From Micropterus salmoides (Eukaryota > Chordata > Actinopteri > Centrarchiformes > Centrarchidae), in NCBI RefSeq assembly GCF_014851395.1, contig NW_024041373.1:22142750-22206749 (forward strand): a stretch of DNA of 64,000 bases, in the 5' to 3' direction. A program made the position numbers and the translations under genes. Below, in pieces: positions 34,801-47,520 of this stretch (the first letter of the stretch is position 1; each line of letters begins with the position of its first letter). The notes under the pieces are model-generated. The model ran no database searches and had not been told where the DNA came from. It was given only the letters and a program-made list of their open reading frames with translations.

Positions 34801-35216
34801 TACTTACTATCTTGCCCATAGCACAAAATAATATATTGTATGTGTGGATGTACCAGGGTTATGATAATTAGATGAGACTTCAAAGCCTTCATTTCCCAAA
34901 ACCAGCAGAAAGCTCACACTACCCACAATGACCTCATTAGTTTCTTATCGTTACATCTCCTCTCATGTTGAAGAACCCTTCCAATTTAGTAATATAGGCA
35001 TAGTGGTCGCAAACATGTACAAGCACATGAGTGACATTAAATATGCATTTCCACGCGCTCCCACATGTTTAGAAACTGTCAGTATTCCCACCATATTGCA
35101 AAATGTCTCAGAGCACTTTATCCTGCTGTTGTTGAAGAGCCCATAAGCTGCATCAAAATATTAATGTATACCTCAGAAGCATTTATTTTCAAACATTAAA
35201 TCTACAGTGGGGTTTA

Positions 35217-35342
35217 TGCAAACCTCCTGGGCGATTGAGAGGAATCAATCCAATTAATTTCTTCCGTACAGACTGTGTAGTCTGAGCTTTTCTCTTGCAT
35301 GGTGCTAGAGTCTGCATGAGAGCGCACATCTGATGAGACACT
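35217..35342 (-). other. possible exon of unknown transcript
   Basis: A strong minus-strand polypyrimidine tract and acceptor (CTTTTTCCCCTCTCAG) precede a ~50-codon open frame including QTLAPCKRKAQ and KKLIGLIPLNRPGG. The donor (GGAG/GTTTGC) is weak. I do not recognise the peptide. It could be a lncRNA exon or chance. Confidence 0.2.
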
Positions 35343-35344
35343 GA

Positions 35345-38030
35345 GAGGGGAAAAAGAAGAGTGAGAAAGAAGTGGAGGGAATAATTAGAGAGACAGAAGG
35401 ATGGAGAGTCATGGAAGCAATTAGATCCTCGTTAATCAGAGCTGATACATTTGCACTGTTTTGTAACCATCACTGCAACAACTCGCAGCCTGAAGAGAAA
35501 AGAACAATAAATTAGAACAGTAGTAACACAAGAGTTTCCCCCACAAGAAATACCATAAGACAATTTTAATGAATATTTGGACTGAGTTGCATTTAAAACA
35601 TTTTCGAGTTAAAATGAATGGGTCACTTTGTCCCAGCAAGTAGGAGCCTGGATGACAAAGTGGGATTCGGTTTGTGAGAGACTGTGAAAGTGAGAGTGAA
35701 TGGCAGAGCCTGGAGTCACATGAGGCAAGAAAGAGATTGAAAAAGATAGAGGGAGGTGGTATTAGAGACTTAACAGAGAACAGGAGAGTGATTGCCATCT
35801 GATTGAGGGATAGGAAGAGACAGATAGATAGAAACTGCAAGAGAAAACATTCAGACATATAAAACATGTAAAGGTCTCTATACGTGTGGTAAGATTAATC
35901 ATTTGAAATTAGTCTGAACATAAATGAATCGTTCTAAGATGTAGTTCTAATAGTTCTTGGTGGTTTCTTCCACAACCTGAAAGTATTTAATCCGCACACT
36001 CGGCGGGACAGATAGTCCATTAACCTTTCCTTAGTCAGGCTTATCACAGGACCGAAGTATTTAATATTCTGTTCAAGCTGGTATGAAACAGTCTTTTGCA
36101 TTTACTTTTGCATGAGATAAAACACCACTCACACACTCCCCAGGACAGCAGGCGTTTAAGAGCTGGGTGGAGCGATGGAGGTAAGGTGTCTCTGATCTTT
36201 AAAGCTGTTGATGGTTAAGGGGGGGGGTTATTGATTTTGGCTGAGGCGTATTTGGCTGGCTAATCTTTGGATGGCACTGTAAAGGAAAGGTCATTGAAGC
36301 TTGTGGTGCATTCATCACAGTGATGTGAAATATACCCTATACCCGTATACATATACCCTAAACATTAGGGGCAAACAAACGAATTTATGTTAGGACTGTC
36401 CTGACTGTTGAGAGGAAGGATGATAATTTGTCATAATGTCATAATGAAACAACATGCTCGATATAAGCAGTGAAATAACTACTGTAAGCTGTTATACTTG
36501 TCAATTTTGGACAGAATAGGCAGTGAACTTAAAGCTCACTTGTTTCTTAGAGGAAAGGGAGCACACAGTAAAAAGCAACATATTTCCCTGGTAGAGAAAT
36601 ATTACTGCATGTTTTATTGAGTCTGTAAACAAATTGCCTCCTGCTGCCCCTTGTGTCATAAGCACTGAATTATAGTTTAATAACACGTACCCTCAGGAGT
36701 GTTGCATCTTCAGCAGTGTACTGGAGGCTCTGTACTGTGCTGAGTTTGGTTGCACTGCATTGTGTTGGTTGTTGTGTTGTTAAAGATGTCTGTGTATAAA
36801 GTATGTTGCTTTGTTCTCCGCTGAAAGTATTGCTTTTTTGTAGTGCATTTTCATGCTGTATTGCCCTTTTGCTGGTTGAACCTGTTAAGTTGTGGTAAGA
36901 TTTATTTGAGAGATCACTCTGATTCCATATAATGTATTGAAAGCTGTTCATCAATTGGACAAGTTTGAAGTCTGCCAGAAAATGTGATGTACCTGTCCGT
37001 AGCTTAAAGCCTGAAAGCCTTTTAGCGTGGCTCAATGCATTTGTGGGTTGAGTTGGCCCGCGTTCAGTTAAGTTCCCTCATTAACCTCAGCGTTCAGTAT
37101 TCAGCTAGCATTTCCACTGATGGCTACTGATACAGTACACTCCGCTGGAAGGGAGAAATGTGACTGGCATACAACAGGACTGAATAAGATGGAATGGGAC
37201 TTTGTAGAAGGACCAAGATTGTTTGAGATATGAGCTTCCTCACAAATGTGCATGACTCAGCATTCAGACGGGATACGGTGCCACCAAAAAACTTGTAGCC
37301 ACTTGAAAAAATGAGTAAGAGTAAAACATTAATATGGAAATATGGATTATTTGTCTCATTGAACAGATAAATTAGTATTATTTAAATAGTATATATATCA
37401 TTTCCATCCCACATATGGTAAGAGAGACTTTCGAGCAGCTTCATTAAAATAGAAGAGAGGGTCACAATTTATTGACTTTGGGTAAATTGATCCAATATGC
37501 ACCTTTTCTTTAGACTGCATGTAAACTGCCTATAGATCATTTGTATGGGCAGTGTCTGCTGTAGCATCCTCTAAGATGAGTTACACTATGATCCTTTGTA
37601 TCCCAATAATTTTACTGTAGAATGATAACCTGAAATGACTTATATTTAGTAAATTTAGTAAACAGCCAACAAACAAGAACAAAATGTGCTACAAGCACCT
37701 ATTCAATTTTAGTATTCAGATAGTTTGTCAGATAAGTTGACTGCTAATCCTTTTCATAGAATCTTTCTTGGTAATTACACTGATGATCAAAGTCAAATGC
37801 AAGCTGAACTCCATTCAGTGCAATACAGATGCCACTTTTCTTCTGACAGCACCCTGAAAACTAATTTCCAACATGGCATTATATTTTGCTCTTGCGTATC
37901 GGTTGCGCTGGTTATATTGCTGACTGAAAGCATCTCAACAGCAGAGTCAAGGCATGCAATTAAAATGGATTGTTTCCATTTCAAAGAGTTAAAGTGCACT
38001 GGCTGTTTGCCACTAATAATTTCAACATTT
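35345..38030. other. intergenic, no recognised gene
   Basis: Contains a 121-codon minus-strand open frame (36670-37035) and a 103-codon plus-strand frame (37725-38036), neither with recognisable domains nor clear splice context. No repeats of note. Confidence 0.5.
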
Positions 38031-38284
38031 AGATGATGCATGTGTATGTGTGTGTGCGTGCGTGGGTGCGTGTGTGTGCGTGCGTGTGTGTGTGCGTGTA
38101 TGTGTGTGTATGTGTGTGCATGTATACAGCATGTATTGGTTTGCCCAGATGCCATTTAAGAGCCAATTAAAGTTTTTAAGCTCTGTTGCTTCTCTGGCAA
38201 GCCAAGGTAAGGGAAGAGAGGTACTGCAGCCTCACTGCACCAATCTGCTGTGATGTGCCAAGGTGTTTCTGTGTGTATGTGTGT

Positions 38285-38520
38285 GTGTTTCATGTTTCAT
38301 GTTTTTATATCCTAATGGGGACTTTAACTTGTATGCACACTAACCGATGGGGACTGCTTTCAGAGAGTTAAGAAGACTTTGTTTTAGGGTTCAGGTTACA
38401 ATTAGCTTAAGGTTAGGGTAAGGATTATTATTAGCCATGTAATTGTGATGGTTAAGGTTAGGGTAAGGGGCTAGGGAATGCATTATGTCAATGAGATATT
38501 CCCACAGGGATAGAGGAACA

Positions 38521-38554
<34 letters not shown>
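38285..38554 (+). repeat. teleost dispersed repeat with TTAGGGTAAGG units ending in (GT)n
   Basis: Contains TAATGGGGACTTTAACTTG, GATGGTTAAGGTTAGGGTAA, GGGGCTAGGGAATGCATTAT and CAATGAGATATTCCCACAGG, then a (TG)16 tract (38523-38554). I recognise this as a family widespread in fish. The TTAGGG words are telomere-like by sequence only. Confidence 0.65.
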
Positions 38555-38557
<3 letters not shown>

Positions 38558-39454
38558 CACAGTAACACTGCTGATAAAGAAAAAACATTTCTGTTGGGAA
38601 GAAATAGAAAAAAGAGAGAACATGATTGTACATGTAGACAGAGAAAGGCTGTGAGAGAGGGAGAGAGTTGGCAGCATATATAGGGTGGAAAAGTGAGAGG
38701 GAAGGATGCCCAAAAAGAAGTGAATGTATCTGAAAGAAAGAAGATTTGAGGGGCTTAAGAGGAATGAAATGAGAAAAGAAGCATTTGGGAGAGATACAGG
38801 TATAGGTGTGTCCATTTACTCAGCTGGTTTTATACAGGGGTATTTCCTTCCTCTATGACACTGCATCAGCATCACCACAACTCCTCCCGTCCCCTCTCTC
38901 TTTCTACCTCTTTCTCTGTGTTTCTCTACCCCTCCCTTCTCCTCTCTCCTGCTCTTCCTCACACATATGCTCCCACACTGTGGATGCCTGAATCGTTGGA
39001 AGTCCTGATCAGAGTCGTGCGAGACCGTGATCTGCTGAGAGCCGAGCCTAACAGGTCTGTGCTTAGCTAAACCCAGTCCAGTCTTAATCAGCAAATACTA
39101 AATATCTCATCATGAGAAGGTGATGCTTTCTGGAGGCACATTGGAAGAGGAATTCCTGCAGCCTGTGGACATTTGCCAATAATGGTGAAGACTGGGATGC
39201 TCCTATATTATGAACATAGAGGTATGATCACAATCAAAGCTAACTGCAGAAGATAAAGCTTCCAAGACAGACCTTGTGTGTTTAACTTAATGTTTGGTAA
39301 AAGGAAGTGAGGACAAGGCTAATACTGAAAGCTTTTTGATATTTTTTCCATATTCTCGATGTCCTGTCAGAAGACAACCCACTGGAGCAGAAGGCTTGTA
39401 GCAAATTGCCTTGGATGAAAAATATAATTTTTTCACCATGTACAAAGGAAGTAG

Positions 39455-39746
39455 AAGGTGCAGTCAGAATAAATATACACAATGCATGCCCAAAAGCAAG
39501 AGTATTCTTCAGCTATTAACAGGAGATCAACAAGTTTATTGACTCTTTTACCAAGACTGAGGGACCGTCGCACCATCCACCCAACCATCCAGCCATATGG
39601 AGCTACGGGGGAACCGAGGGTCAGTGGGTGTGTTAGGGTTCAGCGTCTCTGGCACCGGGACGCCAGTCAATTCCATAATAACGGCAGTGCGACAGCAGGA
39701 CTACTCAGCCAGCGTCTGGCTTCGTAGGAGGGAAAAACTGGAACAT
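39455..39746 (+). CDS. candidate first exon of an unrecognised plus-strand gene (coding from 39597)
   Basis: A TATA-like AATAAATATACAC at ~39469 precedes a GC-richer block. From ATG 39597 an open frame of about 50 codons runs MELRGNRGSVGVLGFSVSGT, then SASVWLRRREKLEH, to a consensus donor (ACAT/GTAAGT at ~39747). A second frame (39482-39727) is also open. No continuation exon was identified and the peptide is not recognised. It may be a 5' UTR. Confidence 0.3.
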
Positions 39747-41315
39747 GTAAGTTTTGAACATTGGAGCTAGGATCTGAGAAAGTGATGGAAGGAGGCTGAG
39801 ACAAAAAGCAGGAAGATAAGATGTTGGGGCCTGAGTCATTTGGTTAAAATGTATTCAAGAACACTTAAACCATACACTTACACATTTGTATCCACTGAGG
39901 CATGTTCTTCCACACTGATCACTGGTTTATTGAGGGATTCAAAATAGGGATCTTTAAATGCTTGGAGGAAACAGAAGAGAAGATGGTTATGTTGTAAAAA
40001 TGTTTGGCTTTGTGTTCAACAATAACATCTGAGAAGAAATTGGTTCTGGTGACTGCAACGTTTGAATATTTGAAGCTATTAAGGCTGGATTTATATTAGA
40101 AGAAGAAGTAGGAGTAGTCATCAATGTGCATGTGCTGGCTATCAGAGCTTGGTTTGGAGGAACTATTGGACAAATGTTGGCGCTGTTGACTATTGGGGCT
40201 ATTCGGAAATAATATCCAGAATTGTTTGAAGATCTGAAATACTTAGCAGATTCACTGATAAATTGACTGACAGAAATTTAATTTAATTTAATTCATTTTC
40301 AAGTTGAAAATGTAAAATATTTGCTGGTTCCAGCGACTCCAGTATCAGCTGCTTTTCTTGTTTGATATCATTGTAAATTGAGCATTTGGTTGACCCAAAC
40401 AAGACATTTATCGCCTTGAGCTCTGGAAAATTATGATTGAAAATCTTTGTTCTAGATAAAGCTGATTTAATTGAGAAAATAATCCAATTAATTGATAATG
40501 AGTGAATGTGAATGAATTAGTAGCAGATGTTATTGTGTGCTTATAAGAAAGTTGGCATGAAGTATATTTGTTATGTGCCATTCAAACCGTGTTAACAGAT
40601 AAGTCAAATACACATTAAATAAAAATAGAAAAATAAGAATAAGAGATATGAGTACACTGTACATACCTTTTATATACAGATGTGATTTATATGGAACATT
40701 GTTGAGGTCGCAGTAGAAAAAAACATAACTGCACAGGAAAAAAGGTAATAATAAAGTGTGAAGAGTCTGACAGCTGGTAGAATGAAGGACCTACTGTCCT
40801 TCTTGCACTGTGGTTGCAGCAGTCTGCTCGGGGACCGCACAGTCTCATGCGGGGGGTAAACTGTGCCTATCTTTTGCGTCTTTGTGATATTCAACAGTGA
40901 CTTTTGTTTTCTGTTACAAAGGAGTTGTAAGGTCCTTAGAAGACTCGCTGCTTGCAGGTAAACTGTATCAGCATTCCATAATGAGCTTCTAGGTGTAGAG
41001 ATTTAGCGTCGAGGGGAGGAATGAAAAAGGTGTGTGTTGAATATTTGATGTTGGAGGGGAACAGCGCCATGTCCAGAGAGCTGCTTTCTAAGCCTGTCTG
41101 CATAACCAACTAGGATGATGAATCAGCCTGTCCCCTTCCTGCAGACCTACACACATACACGCATACAATGCACACAGTCACTGAAACGCGCACATGTACT
41201 GTAAGTGTGTTTTTGCAGACATCAGACCACACACACAGACACACTATCTTTCAGGCAAGCCTGCAGCAGTTACTTAACAGACAAGGAAATTTTGCAGTTT
41301 AAAACCGCCCCCCCA

Positions 41316-41356
<41 letters not shown>
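41316..41356. repeat. (CA)n microsatellite
   Basis: About 20 CA units preceded by a C8 run. Confidence 0.95.
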
Positions 41357-41359
<3 letters not shown>

Positions 41360-41929
41360 CTATGCAACATTTAGCATAAATTATTAAGGACAAATGCAAT
41401 CCCCAAGGCCTCTCTGCAATTAGGTAACAACATTAAAATCATTTGCAGAAATGTTGCCATTAAGCCTGTGTCATGGTTCTTCCCAGGATGTTACTTTGTA
41501 GACATGAACAAACTCTTTTTTACATAATGTAATTTTCTTTCAACAGATTCAGTTCAGACATTCATTTAACAAAAGGGCAAGAGTTACCCTGCTGACACTG
41601 ATGATAAATGGTAGTAGGAGGAGAATGAGATAAGAAGTTGGAAACAGAGTGCTTCAGGCACATTCAGTACTGCTGTCAGTGACAGTGTGATTCAAGTAAC
41701 AAGTTCAGCATCAACTTGTCAAACTGAGTCAGTCATGAGTCTCAGAAAACCTGAACTAAAGTGCTACATAACAGACGAGCACTTCTAACCTGATTTCATG
41801 TTTTAATCCTTTCAGTCTAAACTAATTGCTTCTTAAAGCCTCATTATTGCATAAAATATAGATGCGCTGCGCATCACATCGTTGACATCAAAGCTAGTGA
41901 ATACCACAGGTGAAAATGTTTATACTGAA

Positions 41930-42725
41930 AGAGATCATATTATGCTTTTTGTTTTTTTCCCCTACCGTTATTGTGCTATATGTTTATTTTGTTAATGTAA
42001 TAGGTTTGCAAAGTGAAAAGCCCAAAGTCCACCCCGAAGAGTTACCTCTCTCACAGAAAACACTGCTCCTGAACTGCCTGAAAACAGCTTGACTAGAGTC
42101 TTGCTTCAGTCTAGGGTGCGAAGCTGGCTAGGGAACACATTATAGACTGTATAAAAGAAGTAGACATACAGTAGTCATTGTGACATCTCCCGTTGGTTTG
42201 TGGACTGCCGTTTTGAAGCCCAGAGTTTGGCAGTTAGTCCGCCGCCATGTTGTTTCTTTGCAACCAGTGGGTTAAATTTACACAGTGGCGATGGTACAAG
42301 TCACTCTAGCCTGCTCGACAGGTCGCCATGGTAGTGACTTTTCAATCACTGGGTAGTCACGCCCTAAAGCATACACTGCTTTATCGTCTATTTTCCAGGT
42401 TCCCGCTTGGAACCTTTTTATAAACAGTCTATGCTTGGAACACACACAGCTGAACCAAAGCAGTGGTTACCAGCTTGTCAGGACCCGCCCTACTCTGCTT
42501 CTGATTGGCTGTACTGCACATGCACAACTCCAAACAAAGATCAAATTGATATGAGATGCTTCACTCGATAGCTAAAACGGAGTGGTCAACACACAGGGTG
42601 AAAAGAAGTACTGCAGCAATGTGCAGAATGACAAAAATATGGTGTTTTTAAAAATGAAACCATGTTAAACGTGTTCTGGTGCAACCCCTAAATAAAATTA
42701 TGAATATGAGCATAATATGACCAAT
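41930..42725. mobile_element. teleost MITE with TCATATTATGCT termini, split by a nested MITE
   Basis: Left end GATCATATTATGCTTTTTG; right end AGCATAATATGACC is its inverted partner. The interior has AGAAAACACTGCTCCTGAAC and CTTCTGATTGGCTGTACTGC, known to me from a widespread fish non-autonomous DNA transposon. It is interrupted at 42140-42436. No transposase is encoded. Confidence 0.65.
42140..42436. mobile_element. nested MITE with TATAGACTGT termini and 8-bp target duplication
   Basis: Begins TTATAGACTGTATAAAAG and ends TTATAAACAGTCTATGC. GGAACACA is repeated exactly at 42132-42139 and 42437-42444, fitting an 8-bp hAT-type target site duplication. The interior has GACATCTCCCGTTGGTTTGT, typical of a common teleost MITE. 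Confidence 0.7.
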
Positions 42726-43799
42726 TTAAACAACAAACCACTACTAAAATTAACTTTCATTTCCAACTAGCCTCTCTGACTTATAGGTCATTATTGGATT
42801 ATTATGACTTATTTACACATCAATAAATAAAACATATTGTGCACATGTTGCTTGGATCACCAAAGAACAATGCAAGTAGAGGTAACAACACCTGTTTCTT
42901 TTTCTATCGTGGAGCTACCAGGCTGTCATTTTTAGACTCACCTTACACAGTGTGACAGATTTTACAAGGTCACAGTGTGAACTTGTCTATAGTTTTGTAA
43001 ACACTCTGTAGAGCACCAGCACTCTGGTGGAACATGCTGATAGAGATATTTGCAAGTAGCTACGGTGTGTATTTTCTTCACTCACCTCTCTTTTCCTGTT
43101 ACATGAACCTATGCTGACTGATTCATTTCAGCTCATGTGCAGTGTGGTTATTAAGGTGTAAGTGCATCTTAGTGGATTTAATACCATTAGGAGTCTGTGG
43201 TTAATGGTTGGATTCTCCATTATTTTATGTTAAGTCACTAATGATTGTTTACATTTCACATGCATTGCACTGAGTAAATTACAATTTCAAGTTTTTATTG
43301 ATTGATTGAAGTGTGTAAACTATATAGTTTTAAGATGGACTTAAAGTAGAAGCTTACAGCCAGGTGGGGAGGCTCCAGGTCAAAGACGGTGAAGTGTACC
43401 AGATGAAATTTAAGGGTTGGCAGCTCAGAGTAGAGCTGGCTCCCCATGCTGATTAAATTTTCAATTTCATGGCGACTGTGCTGATGTTCAAATCAAGTCT
43501 GTGGTTATTGGTCGAACTATATAGGGCCCTGAGGTTTTCTCTCCTGGATACAAATAGTTATGGTTATTTATTTAATTCATCTCATGCTGTTGGAGACAGG
43601 ATCATGGCGATGAAAGAAGAGAGTTAAGGGAACTCAGCTCGAGCTGAAACAAAATAAAGTGTTTTCTTGCTGCAGATTAGCTATTGTATGAATTATTAGT
43701 ATTGATTATTTGCTGTGAAAAGTTCTACACATACCCTTTTGATGAGATTTATCCTCTGGAAGTGGTTGGAGAGCGAGGGAAGTTTTACAGTGTATGATG

Positions 43800-43935
43800 A
43801 TGTTTACAAAAAACTTGTTTTCTTACCCTTAGTGGTATATCCATGCAGATAGTTTTGGTTTTACCTGTTCAGGTTTTGAGATAACCATCTTTTAGATTAC
43901 TGTGGGCATCCACATACAATGGAGGTTAGACTGAG
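43800..43935. repeat. dispersed repeat, same family as 63840-63945
   Basis: TTTTCTTACCCTTAGTGG, then CATGCAGATAGTTTTGG. It aligns with TTTTCTCACTTACTCC and CATGCAGATTGTTTTGC at the right end of the window. Confidence 0.5.
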
Positions 43936-43939
43936 AAGT

Positions 43940-44070
43940 GGGCGATACGGATAAAATCCTCTATCACGGTATAAGTAATTTTATATTATAATATTAACAT
44001 GCTGTATATCACGATATAACATTTTCTGGAAAATTAATTGAGAAACTGTTTATGGATCAAATAACCACAC
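43940..44070. repeat. decayed repeat with GGCGATACGG / CACGATATAAC words
   Basis: GGGCGATACGGATAAAATCC and TATATCACGATATAACATTT resemble a common teleost repeat. Boundaries approximate. Confidence 0.35.
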
Positions 44071-45115
44071 ATGGATATCTCTTTTTGTCTAAACCAGCAA
44101 ATGAAATACCTAACTAATCAAGGTACTTCCTTTCACCGGTGAAAAAATGTATTAAAATAAATTATTGTTTATTATCAAATATAATTCAGACCCATTGATT
44201 TACCCTACAATACTAGAGTAGTAATAGTAGTAGTAGTAGTAGATAGTAGAGATACTACAGGATATAAATCAGTGGTAATACATGTAATACTCATTGATCA
44301 AAATCGATCAAATCTAAATTCACTGTCAGCGTCGCAGGAGAGTTTAACATTTGCACAACAAAAACATGCATGAAAATAAACTCACAGTTCATGTTTTTGA
44401 TAATGTGATTTCAATAAAATGACCCTCGACTCCTTTTGTTACTAATTCCCAAGGTATCAATATTTGTTGATTAAAAATATATCAAGTGTTGTGAAGGGGA
44501 AGGCGCCCACATTTTTCTCAGCTTCCATAGGGGGCCTTGACAGAAACAGTGGTATAAACAGTATGGCAAAATCTCCAATGGTTGACAAATTTGAATCTCT
44601 CATGGTATATACTGTACTGGCATATCGAAAAAGCCTTATGAAGGTAAATGGGATTTCATTTGTAATGCTCACAGCATTTAAATCTTACATTTAAAAAAAA
44701 CACAGCAACATCTCTTATTAGAAACCGTGTCCCAGTAGATCTGGAGGATCTGGAGGATCTACAGAACACAGTGTCAACAGTTTATATAGTAACTCCTTTG
44801 GAGTGAAGAAATAGACCTTTAAAACCAAAGACTCCCTATAAGTAATGATGAAGTTAAACTCAGTTACACTGTTCCCAATCATCACATTTAATCCTTACCA
44901 ATCCCTTTGATAATGTGTGGTTACTACTGTCTGACAGTTATCCAGCATGAGGAAATACTCACCTTGAGCTTTATGCTGTAGGCTAACTGTGTCTCAGGAT
45001 TTCAGCTCGGGCAGCAGCTTCCCCATAATGCTGTTAGATTGCTTTGATCTTTCAACAAGACGCTCCAGTTTCATCTTTTATTCTTAGACATTAAGGAAAA
45101 ACTGTTTCATTTTCA

Positions 45116-45150
45116 TGTTATCTGTTACTGTGAAAATGTAACAGATAACA
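45116..45150. repeat. short perfect inverted repeat, 13-bp arms
   Basis: TGTTATCTGTTAC, 9-nt spacer, GTAACAGATAACA. Confidence 0.85.
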
Positions 45151-47019
45151 GTGCGATTGGTTAATTAAGGGTGTTTTCTCATAGCAGGATACTTTCTCTG
45201 TGTGGCAAATGGAAGACAGCTAGTGAAGAGAAGCCAGTAAAATTAAAGAGCAACAACGTTCTGTGCCTCTGCACGGGCTAATTAAAGTTAGCTGAGCTTT
45301 CACATATTAGGATTTTATTCCTACCGAAATTTACAAAGGTCCTTTTGCAGAAAGTGAGACAAGGGGAGAGAGATGTCTTTATTTCAGTGAGAGAAATATT
45401 GTGGTCAGATTTAATAGCCAGAAAAGAATCTAGATAAATGTACATAGGTGCCTTTGACCAGAAGCTTACTATCATCAATCTAACAACCAATTAAATTAAT
45501 GCTTGGGGTGTTTGGCTCCCTCTTTGATTGTTCAGCTTCACTTCACTTTTTATTAATTTATTTATTAAAGTTTTCCTCCCTCCTGTCTGTTTGCTGCTAA
45601 AAATGTGTAATGCTGCACGTGTTGCAGACACATCACGTTGATAATTCTCAGTCAACACGGTCATACAACCATTCATACAGCTTTTCAGTCATCTTGCGGT
45701 TATCTAATTGCCACCCACTACTGCTAGTAAGACATACTCATGTATGAATCACTGGGTTTTGATCTCTCTTGCTGTAATCAACTTCGTCAGAAATCCATCT
45801 GCATTGAAGAAGTGGTTGTGCATAGTCATTTGTTTAGAGAATATTACACATTGACACACAGTTCTCAAATCTTTTACAAAATTTAAACAACACCATGATG
45901 AAAAAAGGACAACTCCTGTTTGCAAAATGTTGTGAATTTTGTAAATGAAAGTTTTAGTATTTATTCATAGTGTAGTGATTGAGGTTGTACTACTTAGATC
46001 AAGAACAGTAGAGGGAGCTATTGCCTAATAAAAGGAGGACTTTTATTTTAAAAGATTGTTACCGCATTTTGTGCGTGTGCATGCTTTTGCGTGTCTCTGT
46101 GCACACATCCGACTGCATGCAGGTGTGTGTTGTACATTCATAGCCATTATGATGAACAGTTTCAGCACTAACTAATCGAATGTCTCTCCACGAGCTACTG
46201 GTTTGAAGTATGCCTGCTGTCAGTTCCCCCATATGGGAGCTTTTAAATCTCCCTCGTCTCATTTAATTTAATTGGCTGTTTTGTTCTTCCTTTATTTAAT
46301 GTGTGGCATTTCAGACTCCAAACATATTACCTCTCTCTCTTTACACACAACCGCATGCCGAGACAGATTAATGGTAACAAAATCACTGGAAGCCATACCC
46401 ATGCCTTTTTATGAGGTGAACTAATTAGTCAATTAGCTGAAACCTATAAAAGTCAGTCTCTGACGTTGGGAAAAACAAGTTATTTTTGTTGAAAAAGTGT
46501 TACATGAGTGAGCTGGTAGGGTGCTTACTAATTTGTGAAAACCATATGTCATCAAAATGTCAGAGTGATTTAAACCAGGCATATATATCGGTGTGGTAAT
46601 CTCTAGAAGCTCTCTGGTTTTAATAGTCCCTTCAGTCCTCTATAGTATCTTGATTTGTAGAAATATTTGGAAATTATAGAAATATTTCAGAAATAGTTGG
46701 ATTTTACAAGCTCAGTACACTCACTGTTCAGAATTGTTTAATAAAACGGATGAAGCAGAGCTACAGGGTGCACTATTTAAGTGCAGTATCTTTATATGTG
46801 CTGCTGACTGTTTGATGTATCATGAAAAAAGACTCATCGGTCAGGTCAGGAAGTCCTTCTGATGTATGATTTTTTTCCTGTCCACAGAGAGTCTAATTTA
46901 ATTCAGAGCAAACTGTAATAAATATACAGGTAGGAACAGTGATGCTTTTATTGCTCTGTAAACTACTCTTCTGAGTCTCTCATTTTCTTGCTGAGAGTTG
47001 CTGTCTCACGTCATTGAGC

Positions 47020-47130
47020 AAGACACTGAACCCTAAATTGCCCCCAGTATGTCCAAGGCAGGAGCCTTGCATGGCATGTGTGAGTGTGTTGGTGAATGCC
47101 AGGCAAGTGCTGTATAAATGCAGTCTCTTA
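47020..47130 (+). repeat. SINE-like 3' body fragment
   Basis: CAAGACACTGAACCCTAAATTGCCCC and GCAAGTGCTGTATAAATGCA are typical of a common fish SINE/LINE-tail family ending in CATTTTATTTTATTTA. Confidence 0.5.
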
Positions 47131-47194
47131 CCATTTTATTTTATTTAGAGGATGAACTTACTGACGATATTTGTTCCAACTTCCTCAGGTCATT

Positions 47195-47439
47195 TCAATT
47201 AAATTCAATTCACTTTTATTTATATAGCGCCAAATCACACCAAAAAAGTTATCTCAGAGCGCTTTTCATAAAAGAGCAGGTCTAGACCGTACTCTGTGAT
47301 GATATTTACAGAAACCCAACAGTTCCCACTGAGAGCAAGCACTAGGCGACAGAGGCAAGGAAAAACTTCCTTTTAAGAGGCAGAAACCTCGAGCAGAACC
47401 ATGGCTCAGGGTGGGCGGCCATCTGCCTCGACCAGTTGG

Positions 47440-47479
<40 letters not shown>

Positions 47480-47520
47480 TGGAAAGAGAGAGGGGAGGGA
47501 GGCAGCCTACACAATATACA
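47195..47520 (-). repeat. dispersed teleost repeat (TTTATTTATATAGCGCC family) plus (GA)n
   Basis: CACTTTTATTTATATAGCGC, CTCAGAGCGCTTTTCATAAA and GGCAGAAACCTCGAGCAGAA are recognisable parts of a repeat common in fish, followed by (GA)16 at 47444-47476. Open frames here are repeat-derived. Confidence 0.65.

Noticed and set aside
38816..39094. Open frames on both strands near 38990-39060 (MPESLEVLIRVVRDRDLL on plus)
   Set aside because: No convincing acceptor or continuation. The left part is a pyrimidine-rich low-complexity tract. Noted only as a possible non-coding exon.
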